This document shows positions 17,015 through 24,070 of a stretch of DNA of 64,000 nucleotides, one piece after another. Location of the stretch: the NCBI GenBank assembly GCA_050949885.1, contig JBMNGO010000007.1, forward strand, positions 124,001 through 188,000, written 5' to 3'. This DNA is from JBMNGO01 sp050949885. Its GTDB lineage: Bacteria > Bacillota > Syntrophomonadia > Syntrophomonadales > Syntrophomonadaceae. The notes below the pieces were generated by a model. It made no database searches. It saw only the letters and a program-made list of their open reading frames with translations, and was not told the DNA's origin. Both the position numbers and the translations under genes were made by a program. Positions within the stretch are counted from its first letter, which is position 1; each line of letters starts with the position of its first letter.

Positions 17015-17944
17015 ATGAAAAAAGCGTTTATTATATTAGTTTTAGTATTAGCCATGTGCAGTTCCCTTTTGGCCGGAACGATGGCTAATTATACTATCAG
17101 TTTGGATAATTTTGCTTCAGGAAGCGTTGTGGGCAAGGAATTTATCTTTCTAGAGTCCGGCACCGACACGTTTCAGGATGATATTAAAATAGCACCGACT
17201 GAGACTATCATCTGGCAGTTTGCAGTTAAAAATTATGACGGCAACTTGGTTACAGAAACCGATCTATACTACAATCTAGCCTTTGATGTAATTGCCACCC
17301 CCGGCAAAAGTGCTATTGATCCTCTGATTATCAAGATCAAGGATGGGGCTGGCACTGTTGTGGGTACAGTGCAAGGAACAGGCACACTTGATGTAGAGGG
17401 GAGCTTCCCTTTGTCGGAAACTGGTCAGAGTGCCTCTTATACAGTCGAAATATACTGGCCCAGCAACGATGAAACTGATATTAATTATGCCGGCCATAAT
17501 TTTGGAACTACTATCAATGTCTCTGCTGCTGCATCACAACTGCCCTTCGGGGGAGGAGAAGTAGATCCTCCAGAGCCCCCAGAGCCCAGCGGCATTGCGG
17601 TTCTATTTGAGGCAGGAAAACCGTGGGACCAAAGTGGAGTTGATAAATATTATTTCTACATTACAATCACCAACAACACTGCTGAGATGATAACCAATTG
17701 GGAAATTGAGTTTTTGTTGAACGATATTATCGATTCCTATTATGAAGCCAGGGGTGACTACAGTGGTTTACCTGTTGGACAGTATCGCTTCTTGCATCCC
17801 CAGTTCTATAACCAAGACATTCCCAGCGGCGGCAGCGTACAGTTTAACGGCATAATTAACGGTACAGGAAATACTCCTATTACATCTGTCAAGGTAAACA
17901 ACCAAAATGCTGAAGTGACCTGTGAATACAATGTGATATTTTGA
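17015..17944 (+). CDS. TasA/camelysin-like secreted protein fused to a CBM2-like domain
   Basis: Residues 1-27 form a SipW-type signal (MKKAFIILVLVLAMCSSLLA then GTMANYT). Residues 28-180 match the CalY/TasA-like fold, with SLDNFASGSVVGKEFIF, KIAPTETIIWQFAVKNYDG, GTLDVEGSFPLSETGQS and the closing IYWPSNDETDINYAGHNFGT. The paralogue at 18707 shares these words in order. After a Pro/Glu linker (DPPEPPEPSG) comes a domain of about 110 residues resembling a family 2 carbohydrate-binding module: ITITNNTAEMITNWEIEF, then FYNQDIPSGGSVQFNGIING. TasA family proteins form extracellular fibres; binding to polysaccharide is inferred. The gene lies in the riboswitch/SipW cluster. Confidence 0.75.
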   Translation: MKKAFIILVLVLAMCSSLLAGTMANYTISLDNFASGSVVGKEFIFLESGTDTFQDDIKIAPTETIIWQFAVKNYDGNLVTETDLYYNLAFDVIATPGKSAIDPLIIKIKDGAGTVVGTVQGTGTLDVEGSFPLSETGQSASYTVEIYWPSNDETDINYAGHNFGTTINVSAAASQLPFGGGEVDPPEPPEPSGIAVLFEAGKPWDQSGVDKYYFYITITNNTAEMITNWEIEFLLNDIIDSYYEARGDYSGLPVGQYRFLHPQFYNQDIPSGGSVQFNGIINGTGNTPITSVKVNNQNAEVTCEYNVIF

Positions 17945-17971
17945 TTATTAGCAGCCCGGAGAGGATATAAA

Positions 17972-18469
17972 ATGAGAGCAAAAATTATTTTTATTATTTT
18001 CCTGGTATCCTCTGTTCTTATATCTTCTATACAAGAAACCTATTCAGGATACTATACAGATTCCGGCTTTTCAATAGATGTGGGGCCTAATTCCGCTATT
18101 ATTGAAGACCGATATAATGTGTATTTGCAAAACCAGATGCTTGGACAACAGGAATTAGCCTTGGAAACACCCAAGCCAGAATCCGATCTCAATTTGGTAC
18201 CTGGCCCTGATGAAATGTCAGACATAACTGAACCTGAACAGGAGGACACTAACACAACATCTGATGATAGCACTGTGGAAGGAACTGAGCAAACGGATGG
18301 AGACGTCGAAGAAAATGAACCCTTGGGCGAATCCGGCAACGAACCAGCGCAACTGGAAACCCTTGAAGAGACTAATGATATTTATGCAGAAGCGGGGGAC
18401 TCTAATGAAACTGACAATAGCCCCGACGAGACTATAGATACTCCTGAAACGCCTGCTGAAGCTGAATAG
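17972..18469 (+). CDS. Small acidic secreted protein, unknown family
   Basis: The 165-residue protein has an N-terminal signal (MRAKIIFIIFLVSSVLISSI) and then a short ordered part (YSGYYTDSGFSIDVGPNSAI ... YNVYLQNQML). The rest, from about residue 60, is low-complexity sequence made of Glu, Asp, Thr, Asn and Pro. I do not recognise it. GGAGAGG lies about 8 bases upstream and the TasA-CBM gene ends 27 bases before, so the two are probably one transcript. The long acidic tail suggests a disordered, surface-exposed matrix or spacer protein. Confidence 0.7.
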   Translation: MRAKIIFIIFLVSSVLISSIQETYSGYYTDSGFSIDVGPNSAIIEDRYNVYLQNQMLGQQELALETPKPESDLNLVPGPDEMSDITEPEQEDTNTTSDDSTVEGTEQTDGDVEENEPLGESGNEPAQLETLEETNDIYAEAGDSNETDNSPDETIDTPETPAEAE

Positions 18470-18572
18470 TGCAATTAAGAAAAGGAGGGAGAGAGGGATA
18501 AAAATGAAAACAACTTAATTGCTTGATGTTTATACAGTCGTTTACTTTAACTCCATGCGATATAGTTGAAAA

Positions 18573-18662
18573 TGCATTGTAATGGTAAACCGGGCGAAAG
18601 TTCGGAGCACAAAGCTATAGGGTCTAAGTCCGTTGCGGATAGGATAGCCAGCTGCCAATGCA
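18573..18662 (+). ncRNA. c-di-GMP-I (GEMM) riboswitch
   Basis: The closing stem TGCATTG (18573-18579) pairs with CAATGCA (18656-18662). Inside are the conserved GGTAAACC, a hairpin CCGGGC-GAAA-GTTCGG with its GNRA loop, GGAGCACAAAGCTATAGG, GTCTAAG (tetraloop receptor half), and GGATAGGATAGCCAGCTGCC. The base aligned with G20, which contacts the ligand, is G, favouring c-di-GMP over cGAMP. Just downstream ATGCAA (18658-18663) can pair with TTGCAT (18669-18674), which would compete with the closing stem. A short leader frame (18504-18518, Met-Lys-Thr-Thr) with a good ribosome binding site lies upstream. It controls the TasA-like gene at 18707. Confidence 0.85.
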
Positions 18663-18706
18663 AATATATTGCATATTTCATTAAGATTGCAGGGAGGTTT
18701 TCTAAA

Positions 18707-19234
18707 ATGAAAAGGACATTGTTTATTTTTTCACTCTTGGTACTTATTGCATTTTGTGTAAATTCCGGCACTTTTGCCTTATACACCACAACCATTGATA
18801 CACTTGCTGCAGGTAGTGTTGTGGCTAAAGAATTCATACTCGTAGAGGGAGGAACTGACAGTTTTACAGAGAACGTGAAAATTGCCCCAACCGAAACTAA
18901 AACTATGAGCTTTAGCGTAAAAAATTATGATGGAACAATAATTTCTGAAACTGCAATGGATCTTGACTTCACTGTTACAATTGCCGCAGCTGATGGAAAA
19001 GATGCAATTGACCCCTTGGAGGTTACCGTAATGAAGGGTGAAAATGTGCTTGGCACTAAGACTGGTACCGGTACGCTTACCTTTGTAGACGAGTTCACAT
19101 TGAGTGAACTAGGCCAGGAGCATACCTATGACGTTAAAATAGAATGGCCTAGCAATAACGCAGTAGATATTGACTTTGCCGGGGCTGATTTCGGATCGGC
19201 AGTAACAGTATCTGTTACCGGAACTCAAAAATAA
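18707..19234 (+). CDS. TasA/CalY (camelysin)-like secreted protein
   Basis: The 175-residue protein has a SipW-type signal (MKRTLFIFSLLVLIAFCVNS then GTFALYT). A single CalY/TasA-like domain follows: IDTLAAGSVVAKEFILVEGG, KIAPTETKTMSFSVKNYDG, GTGTLTFVDEFTLSELGQE, KIEWPSNNAVDIDFAGADFG. Family members are matrix fibre subunits or surface proteases processed by SipW. ATG 18707 is set by GGGAGG about 9 bases before. The riboswitch at 18573 lies in its leader and a terminator follows directly. It is the closest paralogue of the domain at 17015. Confidence 0.85.
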   Translation: MKRTLFIFSLLVLIAFCVNSGTFALYTTTIDTLAAGSVVAKEFILVEGGTDSFTENVKIAPTETKTMSFSVKNYDGTIISETAMDLDFTVTIAAADGKDAIDPLEVTVMKGENVLGTKTGTGTLTFVDEFTLSELGQEHTYDVKIEWPSNNAVDIDFAGADFGSAVTVSVTGTQK

Positions 19235-19244
19235 GTTGATGAAT

Positions 19245-19276
19245 AACAGCTGTCAGATAAGACGGCTGTTGTTTTT
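19245..19276 (+). terminator. Rho-independent terminator after the TasA-like gene
   Basis: The 10-bp stem AACAGCTGTC (19245-19254) / GACGGCTGTT (19261-19270), with one G-U pair, is followed by GTTTTTG. It separates the abundant fibre subunit from the signal peptidase genes downstream. Confidence 0.85.
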
Positions 19277-19284
19277 GTAAAGCA

Positions 19285-19309
19285 GAACCACCTGCTGGGC
19301 AGGTGGTTC
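19285..19309. repeat. Perfect 11-bp inverted repeat
   Basis: GAACCACCTGC (19285-19295) and GCAGGTGGTTC (19299-19309) flank TGG. There is no T run. It sits 8 bases after the terminator, ahead of sipW. It could be a protein site or an mRNA-processing hairpin. Confidence 0.55.
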
Positions 19310-19468
19310 AAAAGGCTTTTGGGTAGGAAAAATCCTCTATTTTGAACAAGGCAGATTTTGCCATCTTACTGTGGAACAGAAGAGAAAAAATAAAATTGAT
19401 AGTCTGTCAACATTGAAATTATCAATGCGCATAGCCTTGCACCAAACTACAGAGAGGAGCAGTGCTTT

Positions 19469-20011
19469 ATGCGGGAGATGATGAATTACACAACAGATGA
19501 ACAGATTGAAAAAATGCGTGAGGAACTTCGGCAGGCAAAAGAAAAAAAAGATAAAAAAAGTGGTAGTATTTTCAGCATGCAACAGTCTGACGCAAAACGG
19601 GTGCTGATAAAAGGAGCCGGCTGGTTTTTTTTCATTGTAATCGTTCTGCTTTTATTATCCACGCTGTATTCTGTGTTGCTGGCTAAAAGCAAAGGTGAGA
19701 CTCCTTGCTTGGTTGGCTACCAGTTCTATGTGGTTAAATCCAATAGCATGGCGCCTACATTCAAAACCGGGACAGTTATTTTGTCCAAAACCCCTGAGGA
19801 CAGCTCCAAGCTGAATGTGGGGGACATTGTAACATTTAAAAACGCCAATGGTGCGATAGTTACGCATAGGATTATTGAGGTCATAAAGACCGAAGGTGGA
19901 CAAGTCAAATACCGTACCAAAGGTGATAACCCCATCAATTCTCCGGATCGGGAGCTTTTGGATCCGCAACAAATCTTAGCCAGGGTAATTGCTAAAATTC
20001 CTTTAACATAA
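19469..20011 (+). CDS. sipW: Signal peptidase I, SipW (ER) type
   Basis: The 180-residue protein has a charged cytoplasmic N-terminus of about 48 residues, one membrane span (GWFFFIVIVLLLLSTLYSVL) and an external catalytic domain. The Ser-His dyad of ER-type peptidases is intact: Ser93 in SNSMAPTF and His133 in AIVTHRIIEV. The GDNPINSPD and ILARVI boxes follow. SipW enzymes remove the signals of TasA/TapA/CalY proteins, which matches the two substrates upstream. An ORF without C-terminal helix is normal for the short form. GAGAGGAG lies about 10 bases before the ATG. Confidence 0.93.
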   Translation: MREMMNYTTDEQIEKMREELRQAKEKKDKKSGSIFSMQQSDAKRVLIKGAGWFFFIVIVLLLLSTLYSVLLAKSKGETPCLVGYQFYVVKSNSMAPTFKTGTVILSKTPEDSSKLNVGDIVTFKNANGAIVTHRIIEVIKTEGGQVKYRTKGDNPINSPDRELLDPQQILARVIAKIPLT

Positions 20012-20035
20012 TGGCTGTTAAAAAGGAGAAACCTT

Positions 20036-21028
20036 ATGGTACCTGAACAGATTGCAAATACGCCAGTAGAGGATGCTCAGAACGTTGTTTTTATGGAAAA
20101 ACTTACTTCATGTGAGTTCTTTCTTAAAGATAAGGGGGCTCCTCAACTTGTTTTGTATGACATTGGGCTATCATTCGAAAGAGGTCAAGTGTGGGGTATA
20201 ACCGGGAATAATCTGTTTGAAATCAAACTGCTGGCGGAAATTATGGCCAATATAAAACCTTATCGCGCCGGGAAGTGCGTTCTTCTCGAACGTGGCATGA
20301 TGAGGCACAAACGCATTATCCTTCCCCATGTCTTTTACATCGGCAGTACTGAGATGGTTTACAATAATATGAACGTGCTGGAATTTTTAATGTTTGCTAC
20401 AGCTAAATTTCCCGGAGAAAAGGTAGACCACCAGGAGCAGTTATTTGAGTATTTAATCAGCATCGGACTTAAAAGGATATCCCTGTCTCCTATTTATATG
20501 CTTTCCAAAGAGCAAAAAGCGGTTATAATCATGCTGGTGGCCGCCTACTCAGATAGTCAGCTTATTGTCCATAATCTACCGGATTATTATTATAATGATA
20601 CACTGATTCCAGCAATACAGCAGATTGCCCAACTCATTGCAGAAAAAGGAAAAACCTTAGTCATAACAACCAGAACTTCTGATTTAATTGAAAAGGCCTG
20701 CAGCCACATTCTTTTTTTACTGAATGGCACCGTACACTACCAGGGTGATGTTCTTCATTTTTGCCACAAGTACGACAAAAACATCCTGACCATACAAGAT
20801 AATAATGCTGGGGAGATTGCAAAAGTACTCAGAGAGACGCTTCCCGGTTATCAGTATGATCTGGAAGCAGGCAACCTAATTGTACGTTCCTGCCAGGATG
20901 AGGAAGAAAATCCGAATCTCATCTACGAAAGAATTATTGAGTCAGGGTTTGCTCCCGCAAAAATTCAAATCAACAAGAAAAATGTTAAAAACGCGCGCGA
21001 GCAAATAATAAAACATTATGATTTATAA
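20036..21028 (+). CDS. Catalytically degenerate ABC-type ATPase homologue
   Basis: The 330-residue protein has the layout of an ABC nucleotide-binding domain: residues 38-55 LVLYDIGLSFERGQVWGITG, an NVLEFLMF stretch, a signature-like MLSKEQKA, a Walker-B-like strand SQLIVHNLPD, and a switch strand KTLVITTRTSD. Every catalytic element is altered. The Walker A reads G54-I-T-G57-N-N-L-F-E (no Gly-Lys-Ser/Thr), Asp-Glu of Walker B are His179-Asn180, the signature LSGGQ is LSKEQ, and the switch His is Thr. ATP hydrolysis is therefore unlikely. It overlaps the next gene by 11 bases and starts 25 bases after sipW, so it belongs to the same unit. Function not known; a structural partner of the downstream membrane protein is my inference. 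Confidence 0.75.
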   Translation: MVPEQIANTPVEDAQNVVFMEKLTSCEFFLKDKGAPQLVLYDIGLSFERGQVWGITGNNLFEIKLLAEIMANIKPYRAGKCVLLERGMMRHKRIILPHVFYIGSTEMVYNNMNVLEFLMFATAKFPGEKVDHQEQLFEYLISIGLKRISLSPIYMLSKEQKAVIIMLVAAYSDSQLIVHNLPDYYYNDTLIPAIQQIAQLIAEKGKTLVITTRTSDLIEKACSHILFLLNGTVHYQGDVLHFCHKYDKNILTIQDNNAGEIAKVLRETLPGYQYDLEAGNLIVRSCQDEEENPNLIYERIIESGFAPAKIQINKKNVKNAREQIIKHYDL

Positions 21029-22451
21029 AAACAGCTACTTTCAAAAAGAACTGCGACAAGCTTACATAGACGACTCTATCGGCGCCAAAAGAAAATCTCT
21101 TTATGCGCTTTTAATAGGACTCGTTTCCTTTGCGGTGCATTTTTTTCTGCGTACTATGTCGGAAAGCATACTGGCAGATATAATGCCCCATCTTATTCAA
21201 CCAAGTTACTTCTCCACCTTGTATACATATATGACAGTATCAATTTACTTATATACCCTGTATTATATTGTTTATTATGACTATCTTTCCTTTGTGGAAA
21301 TTAGAAAAAATCGGTGGTACCTGCTTGCCAAAATGGGCTATCAACCTCTTTCCATGGTTTTTTCCAAGCTGGCCGCATTCATTTATTCAATTTGGTTTAT
21401 GTATAGCTGTGGTTTTATATTTACTATTGGGCTGACAATGCTGATAAAGTATACATTTATTCACGAATATATGCTGGCCCTCTATCTTGCGGGTTTGCTT
21501 GATATAATCGTCATTGGTGTTGTATCTATTACATTATCCTTGTTTATCTATGGAACCAAAACCGCAAGATATATTATTTTCTTTTTCACAGTTGTTTTAC
21601 TTATGACTAAATCCCTTTCAGGGTACTCAGCGCTAACAGGCAACAGGATTTTAATGCAAAACGCCCTAAATCTTATAGATTTTTCACAAACGACGTATTT
21701 ACTCTTTTCCGCTGCTATCATCCTTGCTTGTACCCTAATATGCATTTTTAGGGCACAAAACATTGGCAAATATTACACCATGCCGGAGGAACTGTACGTT
21801 AACATAATACCGGAAGGTGCCTCTGTGTTCCGAATTGAGGATTCGGTGAAGAAAATATACCATCTCGGGCCTAAAGACAAGTATGATGGCAGTAGAATTA
21901 TTGATCTGGTTATAACCTCTTTATTTGTGGTTATTATTTGTTCTACACTCGTTTTAAATCTTTTTGTTCTTATTTCCTCTGCCTCCCAGCTTAGTAAGGA
22001 GGTTACGATATTTGATCATATTCCCTATATTTTTCAGTCAGATACCATGGAACCCTGCATAATGAAAAACGACCTTGCCTTATTTAGAAGAGTAGATCGC
22101 AATGAACCAATAAAGACAGGAGATGTCGTCCTTTTTCGGGACAATAAAATTGTATATGTTGAAAGAGTGATGGCAAAAGAGGACGACCGGTATATAGTGG
22201 ATATTGATTGCTATCCGGCTATGTCACAGGTAGGGGCTATGGAAAAAAGCCTTTCCCGTGAAGCGATTTATGGCGTCTTCACCTACAGAAGCCGCTGGCT
22301 GGGAGCCTTGATTCTATTTGCCAATACGATTTTTGGCAGATTCTTCTTGCTGTTGCTTCCAGCGGTTATTCTGTTTTTCTATAATCCCATCCGAACTTTT
22401 ATTGCTAACCTGATACGCTACATACAATATCACTCAGAAGTACCCAGCTAG
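21018..22451 (+). CDS. ABC-permease-like membrane protein with C-terminal pseudo-signal-peptidase domain
   Basis: In the 477-residue protein, residues 1-245 hold about six membrane helices in an ABC-2-like pattern (LLIGLVSFAVHFFL, YIVYYDYLSFVEIRKNRWY coupling-type helix, LLDIIVIGVVSITLSLF, IIFFFTVVLLM). A helix at about 297-318 leads to an external domain of about 100 residues that matches signal peptidase I: QSDTMEPCIMKNDLALFRR, then IKTGDVVLFRDNKIVYVERV. Compared with SipW, the catalytic Ser is Thr343 and the His is replaced by Glu382, so the dyad is lost. A final helix follows (GRFFLLLLPAVILFF). It overlaps the degenerate ATPase gene by 11 bases. I infer a paired complex that handles SipW-processed substrates. 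Confidence 0.72.
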   Translation: MIYKNSYFQKELRQAYIDDSIGAKRKSLYALLIGLVSFAVHFFLRTMSESILADIMPHLIQPSYFSTLYTYMTVSIYLYTLYYIVYYDYLSFVEIRKNRWYLLAKMGYQPLSMVFSKLAAFIYSIWFMYSCGFIFTIGLTMLIKYTFIHEYMLALYLAGLLDIIVIGVVSITLSLFIYGTKTARYIIFFFTVVLLMTKSLSGYSALTGNRILMQNALNLIDFSQTTYLLFSAAIILACTLICIFRAQNIGKYYTMPEELYVNIIPEGASVFRIEDSVKKIYHLGPKDKYDGSRIIDLVITSLFVVIICSTLVLNLFVLISSASQLSKEVTIFDHIPYIFQSDTMEPCIMKNDLALFRRVDRNEPIKTGDVVLFRDNKIVYVERVMAKEDDRYIVDIDCYPAMSQVGAMEKSLSREAIYGVFTYRSRWLGALILFANTIFGRFFLLLLPAVILFFYNPIRTFIANLIRYIQYHSEVPS

Positions 22452-22454
22452 GCG

Positions 22455-22478
22455 AATCATAGGGACAGGTACCTTGAG
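22455..22478 (+). repeat. Half-copy of the GGGACAGGTACCTTGA repeat
   Basis: AATCATAGGGACAGGTACCT followed by TGAG matches one arm of the element at 55511-55571 with a few changes. It sits directly after the stop codon of the membrane protein gene. A separate 9-bp hairpin ACGGTGCTT / AAGCACCGT lies at 22576-22603. Confidence 0.55.
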
Positions 22479-22628
22479 TTATGTTCCCGTTACCGAAATA
22501 ATAGCAGCCCAAAACAGAACCGTAGCATCACGTTCCACAAGATCAATCAGCAGTTATTGGTACTATTGAAAAACAACGGTGCTTATTTTTTGAAAAGCAC
22601 CGTGACAGAATGGCTGCTTGGCGATTCA

Positions 22629-22658
22629 TTGACATTTGAGTTATTAGTATTGTATAAT
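22629..22658 (+). promoter_or_regulatory. Sigma-A type promoter for tRNA-Leu(GAG)
   Basis: TTGACA (22629-22634) and TATAAT (22653-22658) are 18 bases apart, about 31 bases before the tRNA. Confidence 0.85.
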
Positions 22659-22689
22659 ACCCTTTGTCAGAATAACCAAATGGAAATGT

Positions 22690-22774
22690 GTCGGAGTGGT
22701 GGAACGGGCAGACACGTACGTTTGAGGGGCGTATCCTTAGCCGGGTGCGGGTTCAAGTCCCGCCTCCGACACCA
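22690..22774 (+). tRNA. tRNA-Leu, anticodon GAG
   Basis: The acceptor stem GTCGGAG pairs with CTCCGAC, followed by A and an encoded CCA (22772-22774). The anticodon arm TACGT-TTGAGGG-GCGTA gives anticodon GAG for CUC/CUU codons. The long variable arm and T arm GCGGGTTCAAGTCCCGC are typical of tRNA-Leu. It is flanked by a consensus promoter and a terminator. Confidence 0.95.
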
Positions 22775-22799
22775 TGATTAAACGCACCAGGTAACTGGA

Positions 22800-23023
22800 T
22801 TTTCAATACAATACTTAAACCGTTAGGCAGGATAATAGCTGAAAAAATGTTCTCAGCTATTATTTTTTTGCATTCCTCCGGGTTGTCTCAATCTATTTTG
22901 ATAGTCTTTTCTTGCTTTACAGCTTTGGCAACTACCTTTTTGGTCAAGCCGGCGAACGGGGAAGCCCGTTAAACCTTTTACGGTAGGTGGCAAAGATATG
23001 TAACGTAGATAGACATTGTCCAT
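22800..23023 (-). pseudogene. Frameshifted remnant of a short unrecognised gene
   Basis: On the minus strand a frame opens MDNVYLRYISLPPTVKGLT and then degenerates. A neighbouring frame continues as FAGLTKKVVAKAVKQEKTIK, meets a TGA, and goes on as DNPEECKKIIAENIFSAI. The pieces read like one protein broken by a frameshift and a stop. The remnant runs under the tRNA terminator. The opening words resemble short Firmicutes proteins of unknown role; I cannot name the family. Confidence 0.35.
22832..22869 (+). terminator. Terminator of the tRNA-Leu(GAG) transcript
   Basis: The 11-bp stem ATAATAGCTGA (22832-22842) / TCAGCTATTAT (22853-22863) is followed by a run of seven T. Confidence 0.85.
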
Positions 23024-23065
23024 TATCCTCTCTCCTACTAGCAAACATGATGAAATAAATGTTAA

Positions 23066-23353
23066 TTATTTAACCCTGCGTAAGTGGGCAGTTTCAAGCT
23101 GTAGTACATCTATCTTAGCTTCAATGCGGCCGAGAGTGCTAATTATTCGTTCGTTTACATCGTTCTGTACCTCCCGTGCATCGTATAAAGCCCTGATTTT
23201 TTCAGTAAATTCGTTTTCCATGCGTGCTTGGCTGGCGTCAATTTTACTAATCTTAGTTTCCAAGTTATCCAAACGAGTATTAACCTGTGTTATGGATTCC
23301 TGCATGGTGGTTTGGTTTTTTAGTAATAATTCAAGTATTTCTCTATCAGTCAT
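23066..23353 (-). CDS. Short coiled-coil protein, unknown function
   Basis: The 95-residue, mostly helical protein has strong heptad character (MTDREILELLLKNQTTMQES, then TRLDNLETKISKIDASQ and IISTLGRIEAKIDVLQLETA). No membrane span or signal is visible. A good ribosome binding site (GGGAGGGAGAGG) precedes the ATG. Proteins of this form occur near phage-like or mobile regions in Firmicutes, and this one follows a broken gene on the same strand. The function is unknown; a multimeric coiled coil is all the sequence supports. Confidence 0.6.
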   Translation of the reverse strand: MTDREILELLLKNQTTMQESITQVNTRLDNLETKISKIDASQARMENEFTEKIRALYDAREVQNDVNERIISTLGRIEAKIDVLQLETAHLRRVK

Positions 23354-23392
23354 CCTCTCTCCCTCCCTTCTTCTTCAAAGCCTCTATGATGG

Positions 23393-23613
23393 TTATAGAT
23401 GTCTATATATTTTCATTGATAATTCCCGTCCTACCTGGAATAAAGGCTTCGTTTCAGGACCCTTGTCAAGCTCGTCAAATGCCCTCTTTCTATTCCCCGC
23501 TAAATCATCAATTTGTGCATGGATTATCTCCTCGACGAGCCTGTAATCTGCAATCCGAAGTATACCCTTGGGTCAATTTTTATCCGCGTATTTTCAACAA
23601 TATTATCCAACAT
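23393..23613 (-). pseudogene. Small gene broken by a frameshift, unknown family
   Basis: The minus-strand frame begins MLDNIVENTRIKID at 23613. The neighbouring frame continues as PKGILRIADYRLVEEIIHAQ and later DDLAGNRKRAFDELDKGPET, stopping at 23393. The join falls in GACCCAAGGG (about 23570). With the shift repaired it would be about 73 residues. It lies 40 bases upstream of the coiled-coil gene on the same strand, so the two may once have been an operon. Confidence 0.45.
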
Positions 23614-24070
23614 AACAAGTAGTTTGGCCAATAGATTTTTGTATATATTCTGTTAAGCCAGGTTTACTCCTGCCTCTTTTTTATTAGTCCTTTTTTCCAG
23701 GCTAGCAGTGGGCTGGAAATATTCAAATCTGATATAATAAAGGCCAAAAGTTAAAGGAAGCAGATGTGTTCGTCATTCTTCAATTATACCTCAGCATTTC
23801 CTTGCCGCCATTCACACCAAAAACTGTTGAATTTAAACATCCGGTTTTTTGTAGCCGCAGAGAGTCTTTTGAAAATGAGGGAGAATGACTTCTGCATTTG
23901 GCCAAGTCTTGCTTCAAACTGGCTTCAGAATGCCTAACTAAGATGTATTATGGTAAAAAGCAGAATAGCCAACCAGAAGTAAGAAGATACCTTTTGCTGA
24001 GCTTGCCTAAGGTGGATTCCAAGTGAGGGTGTTCACCCAATAGCTTATTAGAGTTGGGAGGAGAAGGAAG
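23614..24070. other. Intergenic region without supported gene
   Basis: No reading frame here has both a start signal and protein-like sequence. A weak hairpin CAGG/CCTG with a following run of T (about 23660-23685) may be a terminator. The region separates minus-strand remnants from the sbcD gene on the plus strand. Confidence 0.5.

Noticed and set aside
22557..22781. 74-residue frame over tRNA-Leu(GAG)
   Set aside because: It reads through the tRNA and its promoter and contains the usual tRNA-derived arginine-rich nonsense.
23560..23580. Programmed -1 frameshift in the small gene at 23393-23613
   Set aside because: GACCCAAGGG does not form the required X-XXY-YYZ heptamer in the zero frame, and nearby genes are also broken, so decay is simpler.
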